From: Verrucomicrobiota bacterium
GTDB lineage: Bacteria; Verrucomicrobiota; Verrucomicrobiia; Opitutales; Opitutaceae
DNA: 61,704 nucleotides
NCBI GenBank assembly: GCA_016235555.1
Contig: JACRKC010000106.1
Span: 1 to 61,704, forward strand
Direction of reading: 5' to 3'
Under the pieces are notes generated by a model. It saw only the letters and a program-made list of their open reading frames with translations. It was not told the origin of the DNA and ran no database searches. Positions 33,797-41,167 of this stretch are shown one piece after another (position 1 is the stretch's first letter; each line of letters begins with the position of its first letter). The position numbers were made by a program, and so were the translations under genes.

Positions 33797-34927
33797 ATGT
33801 CGCGCACTCCCTCCGCCGTCGCCGTCACGCTCACCTGCCTCGCGCTCGCCGTCTCAACCGCCCGCGCCGCCGATCCCATCAAGCTCGGCGAAGTCGGCCC
33901 GCTCACTGGCAAGGAGGCCGCCTTCGGCCAGTCGGCGCACAAGGGCATCACCCTCGCCATCGAGGAAATCAACGCCCGCGGCGGCGTCCTCGGCCGCCCG
34001 CTCGCCATCGCCAGCGAAGACAACCAGTCCAAACCCGGCGACTCCGCCACCATCGCCAAGAAACTCCTGAGCCGCGACAAAGTCGTCGCCATCCTCGGCA
34101 CCGGCACCTCCTCCAACTGCCTCGAAATCGCCCCGATCTGCCAGAACGCCAAAGTCCCCCTGCTCGCGACCACCGCCACCAACCCCGAGGTCACCGAGAA
34201 GCGCAACTACGCCTTCCGCGTCTGCTTCATCGACCCGTTCCAAGGCGCCGTGCTCGCCAAATTCGCCCGCGAGTCCCTCAAGGCGAAGCGCGTCGCGCTG
34301 CTCACCTCCGTCTCGTCGTCCTACAGCGTCGGCCTCTCGAAGGTCTTCCGCGAAAAATTCCTCGCCGCCGGCGGCACCATTGTCGCCGACCAGAAATACG
34401 GCGAAGGCGACAAGGATTTCCGCGCCCAGCTCACCGCCATTCGCGCCGCCAATCCCGAGGCCATCGCCACCACCGGCAACTACACCGAAGGCGCCCTCAT
34501 CTGCAAACAGGCCCGCGACCTCGGTCTCACCATCCCGATCTTCGCCGGCGACGGCTGGGAAGCGCCCGAATTGATCGAGATCGGCGGCGCCTCCGTGAAC
34601 GGCAGCTACTACTGCTCCCACTATTCGTCCGAAAGCACCGCGCCCGAGGTGCAGGCGTTCGTGAAAAAATTTCGCGCCAAATACCACGAGACGCCCGATT
34701 CGATGGCCCCCCTCGCCTACGACGCCGTGATGGTCGTCGCCGAGGCCCTCGCCCGCGCCGGCACGACCGATGGCGCCAAACTCCGCGACGCCCTCGCCGC
34801 CACGAAGAACTTCCCCGGCGTCACCGGCCGCACGACCATCGATGCCGACCGCAACGCCTCCAAGCCCGCAGTCGTGCTCGCCGTGAAAAACGGGCGCACC
34901 GAATTTCTCCAATCCATCGAACCGTGA
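33797..34927 (+). CDS. Branched-chain amino-acid-type ABC binding protein, copy 3
   Basis: 376 aa from ATG at 33797. Signal peptide MSRTPSAVAVTLTCLALAVSTARA. Shares the tandem set's core, with EINARGGVLGRPLAIASEDNQ, ICQNAKVPLLATTATNPEVT, CFIDPFQG and FPGVTGRTTIDADRN. TGNYTEGALICKQ replaces the YTEAAL form. Closer to copy 4 than to copies 1-2 in the GRPL and GRTTID segments. A 281-bp gap follows. Confidence 0.93.
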   Translation: MSRTPSAVAVTLTCLALAVSTARAADPIKLGEVGPLTGKEAAFGQSAHKGITLAIEEINARGGVLGRPLAIASEDNQSKPGDSATIAKKLLSRDKVVAILGTGTSSNCLEIAPICQNAKVPLLATTATNPEVTEKRNYAFRVCFIDPFQGAVLAKFARESLKAKRVALLTSVSSSYSVGLSKVFREKFLAAGGTIVADQKYGEGDKDFRAQLTAIRAANPEAIATTGNYTEGALICKQARDLGLTIPIFAGDGWEAPELIEIGGASVNGSYYCSHYSSESTAPEVQAFVKKFRAKYHETPDSMAPLAYDAVMVVAEALARAGTTDGAKLRDALAATKNFPGVTGRTTIDADRNASKPAVVLAVKNGRTEFLQSIEP

Positions 34928-35208
34928 GACCCGTTGCCGCCACAGCTTCGGCCTGGCCCTTCTGAGGACGAGAGCACCGTGCATACCGCGTGATTCATGG
35001 TCATGAGTTCTCCTGCCCCAACCTTCCTCGCGCTACGGTCGCAACGGACGCCAAGACTCCCGCGCCTTGTCACATCGTTGCGTTGCGGCCTCGGCGACCT
35101 TGGCGTGAGGCCGTCCGAGTTCATTGGCCGCGCAACGAAAAGTCCCGTGGGACTCCGCTCCGCCTTTCCAGCTGCGAACCCCGGGCTGGATTCCTCGCTC
35201 CGCTTCGC
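34928..35208. other. Gap without a gene between binding-protein copies 3 and 4
   Basis: No convincing coding frame. The last 60 bp contain the complement of a widespread GTCATxCTGAGCGAAGCG-type repeat (here ..GGATTCCTCGCTCCGCTTCG directly before the ATG of copy 4). A direct form is at 37733. The first 180 bp show weak internal inverted repeats only. Confidence 0.5.
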
Positions 35209-36336
35209 ATGACCATTCCAACGATTTCACGCCTCCTCTTCCTCCACGCCGCGCTTTCCGCCCTTCACGCCGCCGACGCTCCCATCAAGGTCGGTCACTA
35301 CGCGTCGCTCACCGGCAAGGAAGCCGCCTTCGGCGTCGCCACACGCAAGGGCATCATGCTCGCCGTCGAGGAGATCAACACCCAAGGCGGCGTGCTGGGC
35401 CGGCCGCTCCAATACCTCGTCGAAGACATCCAGTCCAAACCCGGCGAGTCCGCGACCGCCGTCAAGAAGCTCATCTCCCGCGACAAAGTCGTGGCCGTCT
35501 TCGGCGCCAACGCCTCCGCCAACTCCCTTGAAGCCGCGCCCATCTGCCAGAACGCCAAGGTCCCGATGATGGCGATTTCCTCGACCAACCCGCGTGTCAC
35601 CGAGGTTGGCGACTACATTTTCCGCATCTGCTTCATCGATCCTTTCCAGGGCGCCGTGCTCGCGAAATTCTCGCGCGACAGCCTGCACGCCAGACGCGTC
35701 GCCCTCCTCACTGCCGTCAACTCGCCCTACAGCGTCGGCCTCTCCGAGGTCATGCGCCACGACTTCAAGGCCCGCGGCGGCGAGATCGTCGCCGACCAGA
35801 AATACTCCGAGGGCGACAAGGATTTCCGCGCCCAACTCACCGCCATCCGCTCGGCGAAACCCGACGTGATCGCCGCCACCGGCTTCTACACCGAGGCCGC
35901 GCTCATCTGCATCCAGGCCCGCTCCCTCGGCCTCGACATCCCGATCATCGGTGGCGACGGCTGGGAAGCCCCCCAACTCGTCGAACTCGGCGGCAAGGCC
36001 GTCGAGGGCACCTACTACTCCACCTATTTCTCCGCCGAAAACGACGCCACGGAAGTGCGCGCGTTTGTCCAACGCTACAAAACCCGCTGGAACGGCGAGA
36101 CGCCCGAAGCCGTCTCCGCCCTCGGCTACGACGCGATGTATCTGATCGCCGCCGCCATGAAACAGTCCGGCACCACGGAGGGGCCGCGCCTGCGCGACGC
36201 CATCGCCGCCATGAAGAATTTCCCCGGCGTCACCGGCCGCACCACCATCGACGAGAAGCGCAACAGCGCCAAGGCCGCGGTAATGATCGCGGTAAAGGAC
36301 GGCCGCGCGAAGTTTCACGAGGCCGTCACACCGTAG
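35209..36336 (+). CDS. Branched-chain amino-acid-type ABC binding protein, copy 4
   Basis: 375 aa from ATG at 35209; an upstream in-frame start would translate repeat sequence. Signal peptide MTIPTISRLLFLHAALSALHA. Type-I fold as in the other copies: PIKVGHYASLTGKEAAFG, EINTQGGVLGRPLQYLVEDI, ICQNAKVPMMAISSTNPRVT, CFIDPFQGAVLAKFSRD, ATGFYTEAALIC. Most distant from copy 1. The gene is cut off from its operon partner (permease H) by a four-helix-bundle gene. Confidence 0.93.
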   Translation: MTIPTISRLLFLHAALSALHAADAPIKVGHYASLTGKEAAFGVATRKGIMLAVEEINTQGGVLGRPLQYLVEDIQSKPGESATAVKKLISRDKVVAVFGANASANSLEAAPICQNAKVPMMAISSTNPRVTEVGDYIFRICFIDPFQGAVLAKFSRDSLHARRVALLTAVNSPYSVGLSEVMRHDFKARGGEIVADQKYSEGDKDFRAQLTAIRSAKPDVIAATGFYTEAALICIQARSLGLDIPIIGGDGWEAPQLVELGGKAVEGTYYSTYFSAENDATEVRAFVQRYKTRWNGETPEAVSALGYDAMYLIAAAMKQSGTTEGPRLRDAIAAMKNFPGVTGRTTIDEKRNSAKAAVMIAVKDGRAKFHEAVTP

Positions 36337-36352
36337 GCGAGGCGCTCGAACA

Positions 36353-36380
36353 GTTGAGAGTTGAGTGATGAGAGTTGAGC
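36353..36380. repeat. Left arm of inverted repeats flanking the four-helix-bundle gene
   Basis: 28 bp, GTTGAGAGTTGAGTGATGAG plus AGTTGAGC, the exact reverse complement of 26126-26153. It pairs with 36757-36786. Confidence 0.7.
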
Positions 36381-36396
36381 GTTTTCAACCGTTCAC

Positions 36397-36747
36397 ATGT
36401 TCAACTTTGAAAAACTCGAGGTCTGGCACAAATCCATCGCCTACGCCGGCCATACCTACCGTGTGACCAGATCCTTCCCGAAGGAGGAACAGTTTGGGCT
36501 CACCAACCAGATTCGTCGGGCCGCCAACTCTGTCTCATCCAACATCGCGGAAGGCTCTGCCCGTCCGCCGGCCGACTATTGTCGTTTCCTCGGTTACGCA
36601 GCCGGGTCTCTCTTCGAGGTGGTTACCCAGGCGACCATTGCGCGCAACGAAGGATTCCTGAATCCCGAAAACTACGCGCAGCTTTACGCCGACGCTGAGG
36701 AAATTTCTCGTATGCTGAGCGGACTCCGGCGCTTGCTCGGTGAATAG
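36397..36747 (+). CDS. Four-helix-bundle protein (23S rRNA intervening-sequence protein family)
   Basis: 116 aa from ATG at 36397. Typical family features: opening [15 protein letters not shown], the central [22 protein letters not shown] and the C-terminal [14 protein letters not shown]. The family (TIGR02436) forms pentameric four-helix bundles. Relatives include proteins of 23S rRNA intervening sequences and the Avd subunit of diversity-generating retroelements. No reverse transcriptase or rRNA is nearby. Inverted CTCAACTC repeats lie on both sides, and the gene interrupts the ABC operon between copy 4 and permease H. GC content is visibly lower than its neighbours. Confidence 0.92.
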   Translation: MFNFEKLEVWHKSIAYAGHTYRVTRSFPKEEQFGLTNQIRRAANSVSSNIAEGSARPPADYCRFLGYAAGSLFEVVTQATIARNEGFLNPENYAQLYADAEEISRMLSGLRRLLGE

Positions 36748-36756
36748 TTGCTCGAC

Positions 36757-36786
36757 GCTCTCAACTCTCAGCCCTCAACTCTCAAC
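36757..36786. repeat. Right arm of inverted repeats flanking the four-helix-bundle gene
   Basis: GCTCTCAACTCTCAG-CCCTCAACTCTCAAC, complementary with few mismatches to 36353-36380. It ends 8 bp before the TTG start of the permease gene and therefore occupies its ribosome-binding region. Confidence 0.7.
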
Positions 36787-36794
36787 TTTCCCAC

Positions 36795-37685
36795 TTGGCC
36801 GAATTTCTCCAGCAACTCCTGAACGGACTGTCCCTTGGCGCAATCTACGCGCTCATCGCGCTCGGCTACACGATGGTTTATGGCGTGCTGCGCTTCATCA
36901 ATTTCGCGCACTCCGACGTGTTCATGGTCGGCGCTTTCATCGGCTACTACGCCGGCAAGCTCGTGCCCGAAGGCACGATCTGGGGCGGCCTGCTCGTGCT
37001 CGCGATCGCGATGGCCGGCTGCGCCATCCTCGGCATGACGATCGAGCGCCTCGCTTACCGTCCGTTGCGCGGCGCGGCTACGCTCAACGTTCTCATCACC
37101 GCCATCGGCGTCTCGCTGCTGCTCGAGTATTCCGGGCAGGTGTTCTTCGGCGCCGCGCCGCGGACCTTTCCCGCCGTGTTCCCATCCGCCAATTTTTCCG
37201 TCGGCGGCCTGGTCATCTCGAGCAACCAGATTGTCGTGATCGTCGTGGCGACGCTCCTGATGATCGCCCTCGAATTCATCGTGCACCGCACGAAGATCGG
37301 CACCGCCATGCGCGCCGTGTCGCTCAATCCTAAGGCCGCGCAACTCGTCGGCATCAACAACGACGTCGTCATCTCGTTCACTTTCGGTCTCGGCTCCGCG
37401 CTCGCCGCCGCGGGTGGCATCCTCTACGCGCTCAACTACCCGTCGATCGAGCCGCTCATGGGCGTGATGCCCGGCTTGAAGGCCTTCGTCGCCGCCGTGC
37501 TCGGCGGCATCGGCAACATCCCTGGCGCCGCGCTCGGCGGCCTCATCCTCGGCGTGGTCGAGACGTTCGTGAACGGCAGCCAGTGGTCGACCTACAAGGA
37601 CGCCATCGCCTTCGCGATCCTCATCGCGATCCTGCTGTTCCGCCCCGCCGGTCTGCTCGGCAAATTCACCGTCGAAAAAGTCTGA
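36795..37685 (+). CDS. livH: Branched-chain amino-acid-type ABC permease (LivH type)
   Basis: 296 aa from TTG at 36795 (MAEFLQQLLNGLSLGAIYALIALGYTMVYG, where family members begin). About eight membrane helices, LivH segments RFINFAHSDVFMVGAF and GAVLGGIGNIPGAALGGLILGVVE. Forms the inner-membrane channel with LivM. No Shine-Dalgarno sequence is visible and the upstream bases are repeat arm, so translation may be weak or depend on an upstream reading frame. Confidence 0.93.
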   Translation: MAEFLQQLLNGLSLGAIYALIALGYTMVYGVLRFINFAHSDVFMVGAFIGYYAGKLVPEGTIWGGLLVLAIAMAGCAILGMTIERLAYRPLRGAATLNVLITAIGVSLLLEYSGQVFFGAAPRTFPAVFPSANFSVGGLVISSNQIVVIVVATLLMIALEFIVHRTKIGTAMRAVSLNPKAAQLVGINNDVVISFTFGLGSALAAAGGILYALNYPSIEPLMGVMPGLKAFVAAVLGGIGNIPGAALGGLILGVVETFVNGSQWSTYKDAIAFAILIAILLFRPAGLLGKFTVEKV

Positions 37686-37690
37686 AATCA

Positions 37691-37999
37691 TTTGACCACG
37701 GATTTCACGGATGAACACGGATCAATCAGTTTGTCATTCTGAGCGAAGCGAAGAATCCACCTGGACCCTCAAATCCTTTGAAGGCTTCGTCGATCCTGCT
37801 GGAGCCTTCGCTGCGCTAAGAGGGCGTCGAAAAAGGTCGCCCAGCAGGGTAGCGGAAGCCGTGAGGCTTTCGCCGCTTCGAGCGAAACGCTCACGCGTTC
37901 CGCTACAGGACCACGCGATCACGAGGCTTTTTCGACGCCCTCTAAGAATGAAAAGGGTTGGTTGTCCATCCGTGTCGGTCCGTGCCATCTGTGGTCAAA
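37691..37999. repeat. Multi-layer nested palindrome between livH and livM
   Basis: Outer arms: TTTGACCACGGATTTCACGG (37691) and CCGTGCCATCTGTGGTCAAA (to 37999). Next, GTCATTCTGAGCGAAGCG (37733) with a degraded partner near 37945. Next, CTAAGAGGGCGTCGAAAAAG (37815) with CTTTTTCGACGCCCTCTAAG (to 37946). Core: GTAGCGGAAGCCGTGAGGC... ...GCGTTCCGCTAC (37849-37906). Each layer is a known repeat type of this window, stacked symmetrically. It fills the whole 328-bp gap. Confidence 0.8.
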
Positions 38000-38013
38000 C
38001 CTTCTGAACGCTG

Positions 38014-38955
38014 ATGCCGCGCCCTCACCTCTACCTCGTCGCCGCGCTCTTGGTTGCGTTCGGTCTCTCCCGATTCTCCGATCAGATCGACCCCTACTTC
38101 CTCGATGTCGGCATGGGCATCGGCATCAACATCATCCTCGCCGTCTCGCTCAACCTCGTGAACGGCTACACGGGCCAGTTCTCGCTCGGCCACGCCGGCT
38201 TCATGGCGGTCGGCGCCTATCTCTCGGCCGCCGTCACCGTGTTCCTCGGACCGAAAATCCTCGGCGCCGACGGCGGCACGGCCCTCCAGCAAGGCGCCCT
38301 CTTTTTCGGCGCGCTCGTCGCCGGCGGTTTGAGCGCCGCGTTCGCCGGCCTGCTCGTCGGCGTGCCCTCGCTGCGCCTCAAGGGCGACTACCTCGCGCTC
38401 GTCACCCTCGGCTTCGGCGAGATCATCCGCGTGATTTTTCAAAACGTCGAGGTGCTCGGCGGCGCGCTCGGTCTCAACGGCATCCCCGCCTACACCTCGA
38501 TTTTCTGGGTGCTGGCCGTGGTCTCGCTGTCCGTCTTCGTCGTCCTGTGCCTCGTGCATTCGACCTACGGCCGGGGCTTCCTCGCCACGCACGACGACGA
38601 GATCGCCAGCGAGGCCGTCGGCCTCAACACCACCCGCTACAAGATCGTCGCCTTCGTGATCGGCGCGTTCTTCGCCGGCACCGCGGGCGGACTCTACGGC
38701 CACTTCAAGATGACAATCACGCCGACGGGCTTCGACTTCACCAAGTCGATCGAGATCGTCGTGATGGTCATCCTCGGCGGCATGGGCAACACGATCGGCG
38801 TCATCCTCGCCGCGATCCTGCTCACGCTGCTCCCCGAGCTGCTGCGCCCGATCGCCGAATACCGGATGGTGCTCTACTCCTTCCTCCTGATCGTGCTGAT
38901 GCTCGTGCGGCCGCAGGGGCTGTTTAACTTCAAGTTTGTGCGGACCAAGACTTGA
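38014..38955 (+). CDS. livM: Branched-chain amino-acid-type ABC permease (LivM type)
   Basis: 313 aa from ATG at 38014. LivM features: INIILAVSLNLVNGYTGQFSLGHAGFMAVGAYLSA, the conserved LRLKGDYLALVTLGFGEIIRV, and GGMGNTIGVILAAILLTLLPELLR. About nine membrane helices. Second half of the channel with LivH, although 328 bp of repeat separate them. A toxin-antitoxin pair follows after 32 bp. Confidence 0.93.
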   Translation: MPRPHLYLVAALLVAFGLSRFSDQIDPYFLDVGMGIGINIILAVSLNLVNGYTGQFSLGHAGFMAVGAYLSAAVTVFLGPKILGADGGTALQQGALFFGALVAGGLSAAFAGLLVGVPSLRLKGDYLALVTLGFGEIIRVIFQNVEVLGGALGLNGIPAYTSIFWVLAVVSLSVFVVLCLVHSTYGRGFLATHDDEIASEAVGLNTTRYKIVAFVIGAFFAGTAGGLYGHFKMTITPTGFDFTKSIEIVVMVILGGMGNTIGVILAAILLTLLPELLRPIAEYRMVLYSFLLIVLMLVRPQGLFNFKFVRTKT

Positions 38956-38987
38956 ACCGGCCGTCCGCCCCCAGCTAACATCCGCCT

Positions 38988-39212
38988 ATGGCCACCGTTC
39001 TTGAAAAAGAAATCTCCCGGCTTACCAAACGGCAGAAACTCGTCCTGGCCGATCGCTTGCTGGCCGACGCCGGCCTGCACGCCAAGCCTCCAGGCATCAT
39101 GTCCGAGAATGATCCCGGCCTTGAAGCCGAGTTGAACCGCCGGCTGGCGGATCGGCGGCCCGGCGCTTGGCTCACGCTCGAGGAGTTCCGCACCCAAACC
39201 AGACTGCGTTGA
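38988..39212 (+). CDS. Antitoxin of a type II toxin-antitoxin pair (addiction module component family)
   Basis: 74 aa. N-terminal half LEKEISRLTKRQKLVLADRLLADAGL and the C-terminal AWLTLEEFRTQTR match the small 'putative addiction module component' family (PF09720), which pairs with RelE/ParE toxins. Stop TGA and the toxin's ATG overlap (TGATG). Lies between livM and livG in the same direction, so it is probably transcribed with the transporter. Confidence 0.82.
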   Translation: MATVLEKEISRLTKRQKLVLADRLLADAGLHAKPPGIMSENDPGLEAELNRRLADRRPGAWLTLEEFRTQTRLR

Positions 39213-39529
39213 TGGCCGGCTTTCGCGTTTCAGGTTTGGTCGCGCTGGAAATCGCCGAGGCGCGGGCGTGGTATGCAGACCGGAGCATCTTTGCACCGCT
39301 GCATTTCAATCGGGCGCTGGACGGCGCGTTGGTGCGAATCGCCGCCCACCCCACCGCCCACGCACCTTGGCGCGCGGCTTTCCGCCGTTGCCGGCTCGCA
39401 AAATTCCCCTACCTCCTGATTTTCCACACCGACGAGGTGTTCACCTCCGTTCTCGCGCTCGTTCACCAACGGAGCGAGCCAACCCGCCTCCTGTCGGTGA
39501 TTCGAAATCGGCTTCGTGCATTCGACTGA
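39212..39529 (+). CDS. RelE/ParE-family toxin
   Basis: 105 aa from ATG at 39212. The ParE/RelE fold is shown by ALEIAEARAWYADRS, FNRALDGALVRIAAHP, RRCRLAKFPYLLIFHTDEVFTSVLALVHQRSEP. This class either cleaves mRNA on ribosomes (RelE) or poisons gyrase (ParE). The residues do not decide which. Its TGA overlaps the ATG of livG by one base, so the toxin is translationally linked to the transporter ATPase. Confidence 0.88.
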   Translation: MAGFRVSGLVALEIAEARAWYADRSIFAPLHFNRALDGALVRIAAHPTAHAPWRAAFRRCRLAKFPYLLIFHTDEVFTSVLALVHQRSEPTRLLSVIRNRLRAFD

Positions 39530-40320
39530 TGGCCGCCCCCCTCCTCCAACTCGACAAAGCCACCATCCGCTTCGGCGGGCTCACCGCCGTCAACGCGGTC
39601 GAGTTCACCGTGGGCGACGGCGAGTTGTGCGGCCTCATCGGCCCCAACGGCGCGGGCAAGACCACCGTCTTCAATCTCATCACGGGCGTCTATCCGCCGA
39701 CGGATGGCAGCGTCTCCTTCGCCGGCCGCAATCTCGCCGGCCTCCGCGTCAACGAGATCGTCGAGCTCGGCATCGCGCGCACCTTCCAAAACATCCGCCT
39801 CTTCGGCTCGCTGTCGGTCTTCGACAACGTGCGCGTCGCCTGCAATCTCCACCGCGCGACCGCCCCCGCCCACGCGCTGCTCCGGCTTGGCGCGTTCCAG
39901 GCCGACGAAGCCGCGGTCACCCGGCGCGCCGAGGAACTGCTCGATCTTTTCAACCTGCGCCGGTTCCGCGACGCGCCCGCGAAAAGCCTGCCCTACGGCG
40001 AACAACGCCGCCTCGAGATCGTCCGCTGCCTCGCCACCAAACCGAAACTCCTGCTGCTCGACGAGCCCGCCGCCGGCATGAACCCGACCGAGAAGGTCGA
40101 ACTCGTCCGCCTCATCCAGCAGGTGAAGACGCAGTTCAACCTCTCCATTCTCCTCGTCGAGCACTCGATGAAAGTCGTCATGAGCTGCTGCGAGCGCATC
40201 GCCGTCCTCGACTACGGCGTGAAAATCGCCGAGGGCACGCCGGCGCAGATTCAGTCCGACCCGAAGGTCATCGAGGCCTATCTCGGCGAGGATCACAAAA
40301 CGTCGCTCGCGCACCACTGA
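39529..40320 (+). CDS. livG: Branched-chain amino-acid-type ABC ATPase (LivG type)
   Basis: 263 aa from ATG at 39529, sharing TGATG with the toxin stop. Walker A GPNGAGKTT, Q-loop ARTFQNIRLF, signature LPYGEQRRLEI, Walker B LLLLDEPAAGMNP, switch His in LVEHSMKVV. All motifs are intact, with the LivG-typical longer helical domain. It hydrolyses ATP in the transporter, normally as a heterodimer with LivF, which here lacks the Walker A lysine. Confidence 0.95.
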   Translation: MAAPLLQLDKATIRFGGLTAVNAVEFTVGDGELCGLIGPNGAGKTTVFNLITGVYPPTDGSVSFAGRNLAGLRVNEIVELGIARTFQNIRLFGSLSVFDNVRVACNLHRATAPAHALLRLGAFQADEAAVTRRAEELLDLFNLRRFRDAPAKSLPYGEQRRLEIVRCLATKPKLLLLDEPAAGMNPTEKVELVRLIQQVKTQFNLSILLVEHSMKVVMSCCERIAVLDYGVKIAEGTPAQIQSDPKVIEAYLGEDHKTSLAHH

Positions 40321-40321
40321 T

Positions 40322-40405
40322 CAGTGAACCACTTATTTTCACTTATTTTCGCTGATAGCTGCTCGCTGGTCGATCATCAGTGCCCATCAGTGTTCATCAG
40401 TGGTT
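40322..40405. repeat. Degenerate CAGTG-rich inverted repeat between livG and livF
   Basis: Left: AACCACTTATTTTCACTTAT..GCTGAT; right: ATCAGTGCCCATCAGTGTTC..AGTGGTT. Complementary with an 11-12 bp periodicity, as in the outer layer at 37691. It includes the region where a livF ribosome-binding site should be. Confidence 0.6.
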
Positions 40406-40412
40406 AGCTCCG

Positions 40413-41120
40413 ATGCTCACCGTTTCCGATCTCCAAGTCTCCTACGGCGCCATCGCCGCACTCTCCGGGATTTCGTTCGAAATCAAGCAGGGCTCCATCG
40501 CCACACTCATCGGCGGCAACGGCGCCGGCAACACCACCACCCTCCGCACCGTCTCCGGTCTGCTCCGCGCGAAGTCCGGCCAGATCACCTTCCTCGGCGA
40601 GGACATCACCGGCGTCGCCGCGCACAAGATCGTCGCCCGCGGCCTCTGCCACGTGCCGGAAGGCCGCATGGTGTTTTCCAATCTCACCGTCGACGAAAAC
40701 CTGGCGATGGGCGCCTACCTCGAGCACGACCACGCGCGCCAATCCGCCAATCGCGATTACGTCTTCGACATTTTTCCGCGCCTGAAGGAGCGCCTCAAGC
40801 AGACCGCCGGCACGCTCTCCGGCGGCGAGCAGCAGATGCTCGCCATCGGCCGCGCGCTCATGAGCAACCCGAAGTTCCTCATGCTCGACGAACCCTCGCT
40901 CGGCATCGCTCCGCGCCTCATCAGCACGATCTTCGAGAAGATCGTGGAGATTAACCGCAACCACGGCATCACGATCCTCCTCGTCGAGCAAAACGCCAAC
41001 CTCGCGCTGGAAATCAGCTCCTACGCCTACGTGCTCGAAACCGGCCGCGTCGTGATGGAGGGCGAAAGCAAAAAGCTCCACGCCGACCCGCAACTGAAAG
41101 CCACCTACCTCGGCGGCTAG
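40413..41120 (+). CDS. livF: LivF-type ABC ATPase with altered Walker A (K to N)
   Basis: 235 aa from ATG at 40413. LivF signs: MLTVSDLQVSYGAIAALSGI, CHVPEGRMVFSNLTVDENL, signature TLSGGEQQMLAIGRAL, Walker B FLMLDEPSLGIAP, switch region LLVEQNA. Walker A reads GGNGAGNTTTL: the invariant lysine (residue 40, codon AAC at 40530-40532) is Asn. Lys in this position holds ATP phosphates, so this site should bind or hydrolyse ATP poorly. A single-base change from AAG would explain it. All else looks under selection, so the subunit may be a non-catalytic partner of LivG, or the base is an error. Confidence 0.93.
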   Translation: MLTVSDLQVSYGAIAALSGISFEIKQGSIATLIGGNGAGNTTTLRTVSGLLRAKSGQITFLGEDITGVAAHKIVARGLCHVPEGRMVFSNLTVDENLAMGAYLEHDHARQSANRDYVFDIFPRLKERLKQTAGTLSGGEQQMLAIGRALMSNPKFLMLDEPSLGIAPRLISTIFEKIVEINRNHGITILLVEQNANLALEISSYAYVLETGRVVMEGESKKLHADPQLKATYLGG

Positions 41121-41146
41121 TCGTGGCTGAGGCGTCCCGCCTCAGT
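41121..41146. repeat. TCGTGGCTGAGGCG-TCC-CGCCTCAGT hairpin
   Basis: Begins on the first base after the livF TAG stop. Perfect stem CTGAGGCG/CGCCTCAG. Could act as a weak end of the operon, but there is no T run. Confidence 0.7.
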
Positions 41147-41167
41147 GAATTTCAACCCCGATTCCTC

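Noticed and set aside
36397-36747. Diversity-generating retroelement Avd protein
   Set aside because: Same fold family, but no reverse transcriptase, template repeat or variable repeat within the window.
37691-37999. Structured regulatory RNA between livH and livM
   Set aside because: Each layer matches repeat families found in unrelated gaps, so dispersed repeats explain it better than a dedicated RNA.
39212-39529. Toxin gene as a degraded pseudogene
   Set aside because: Frame, length and fold pattern are intact and both ends overlap neighbours neatly.
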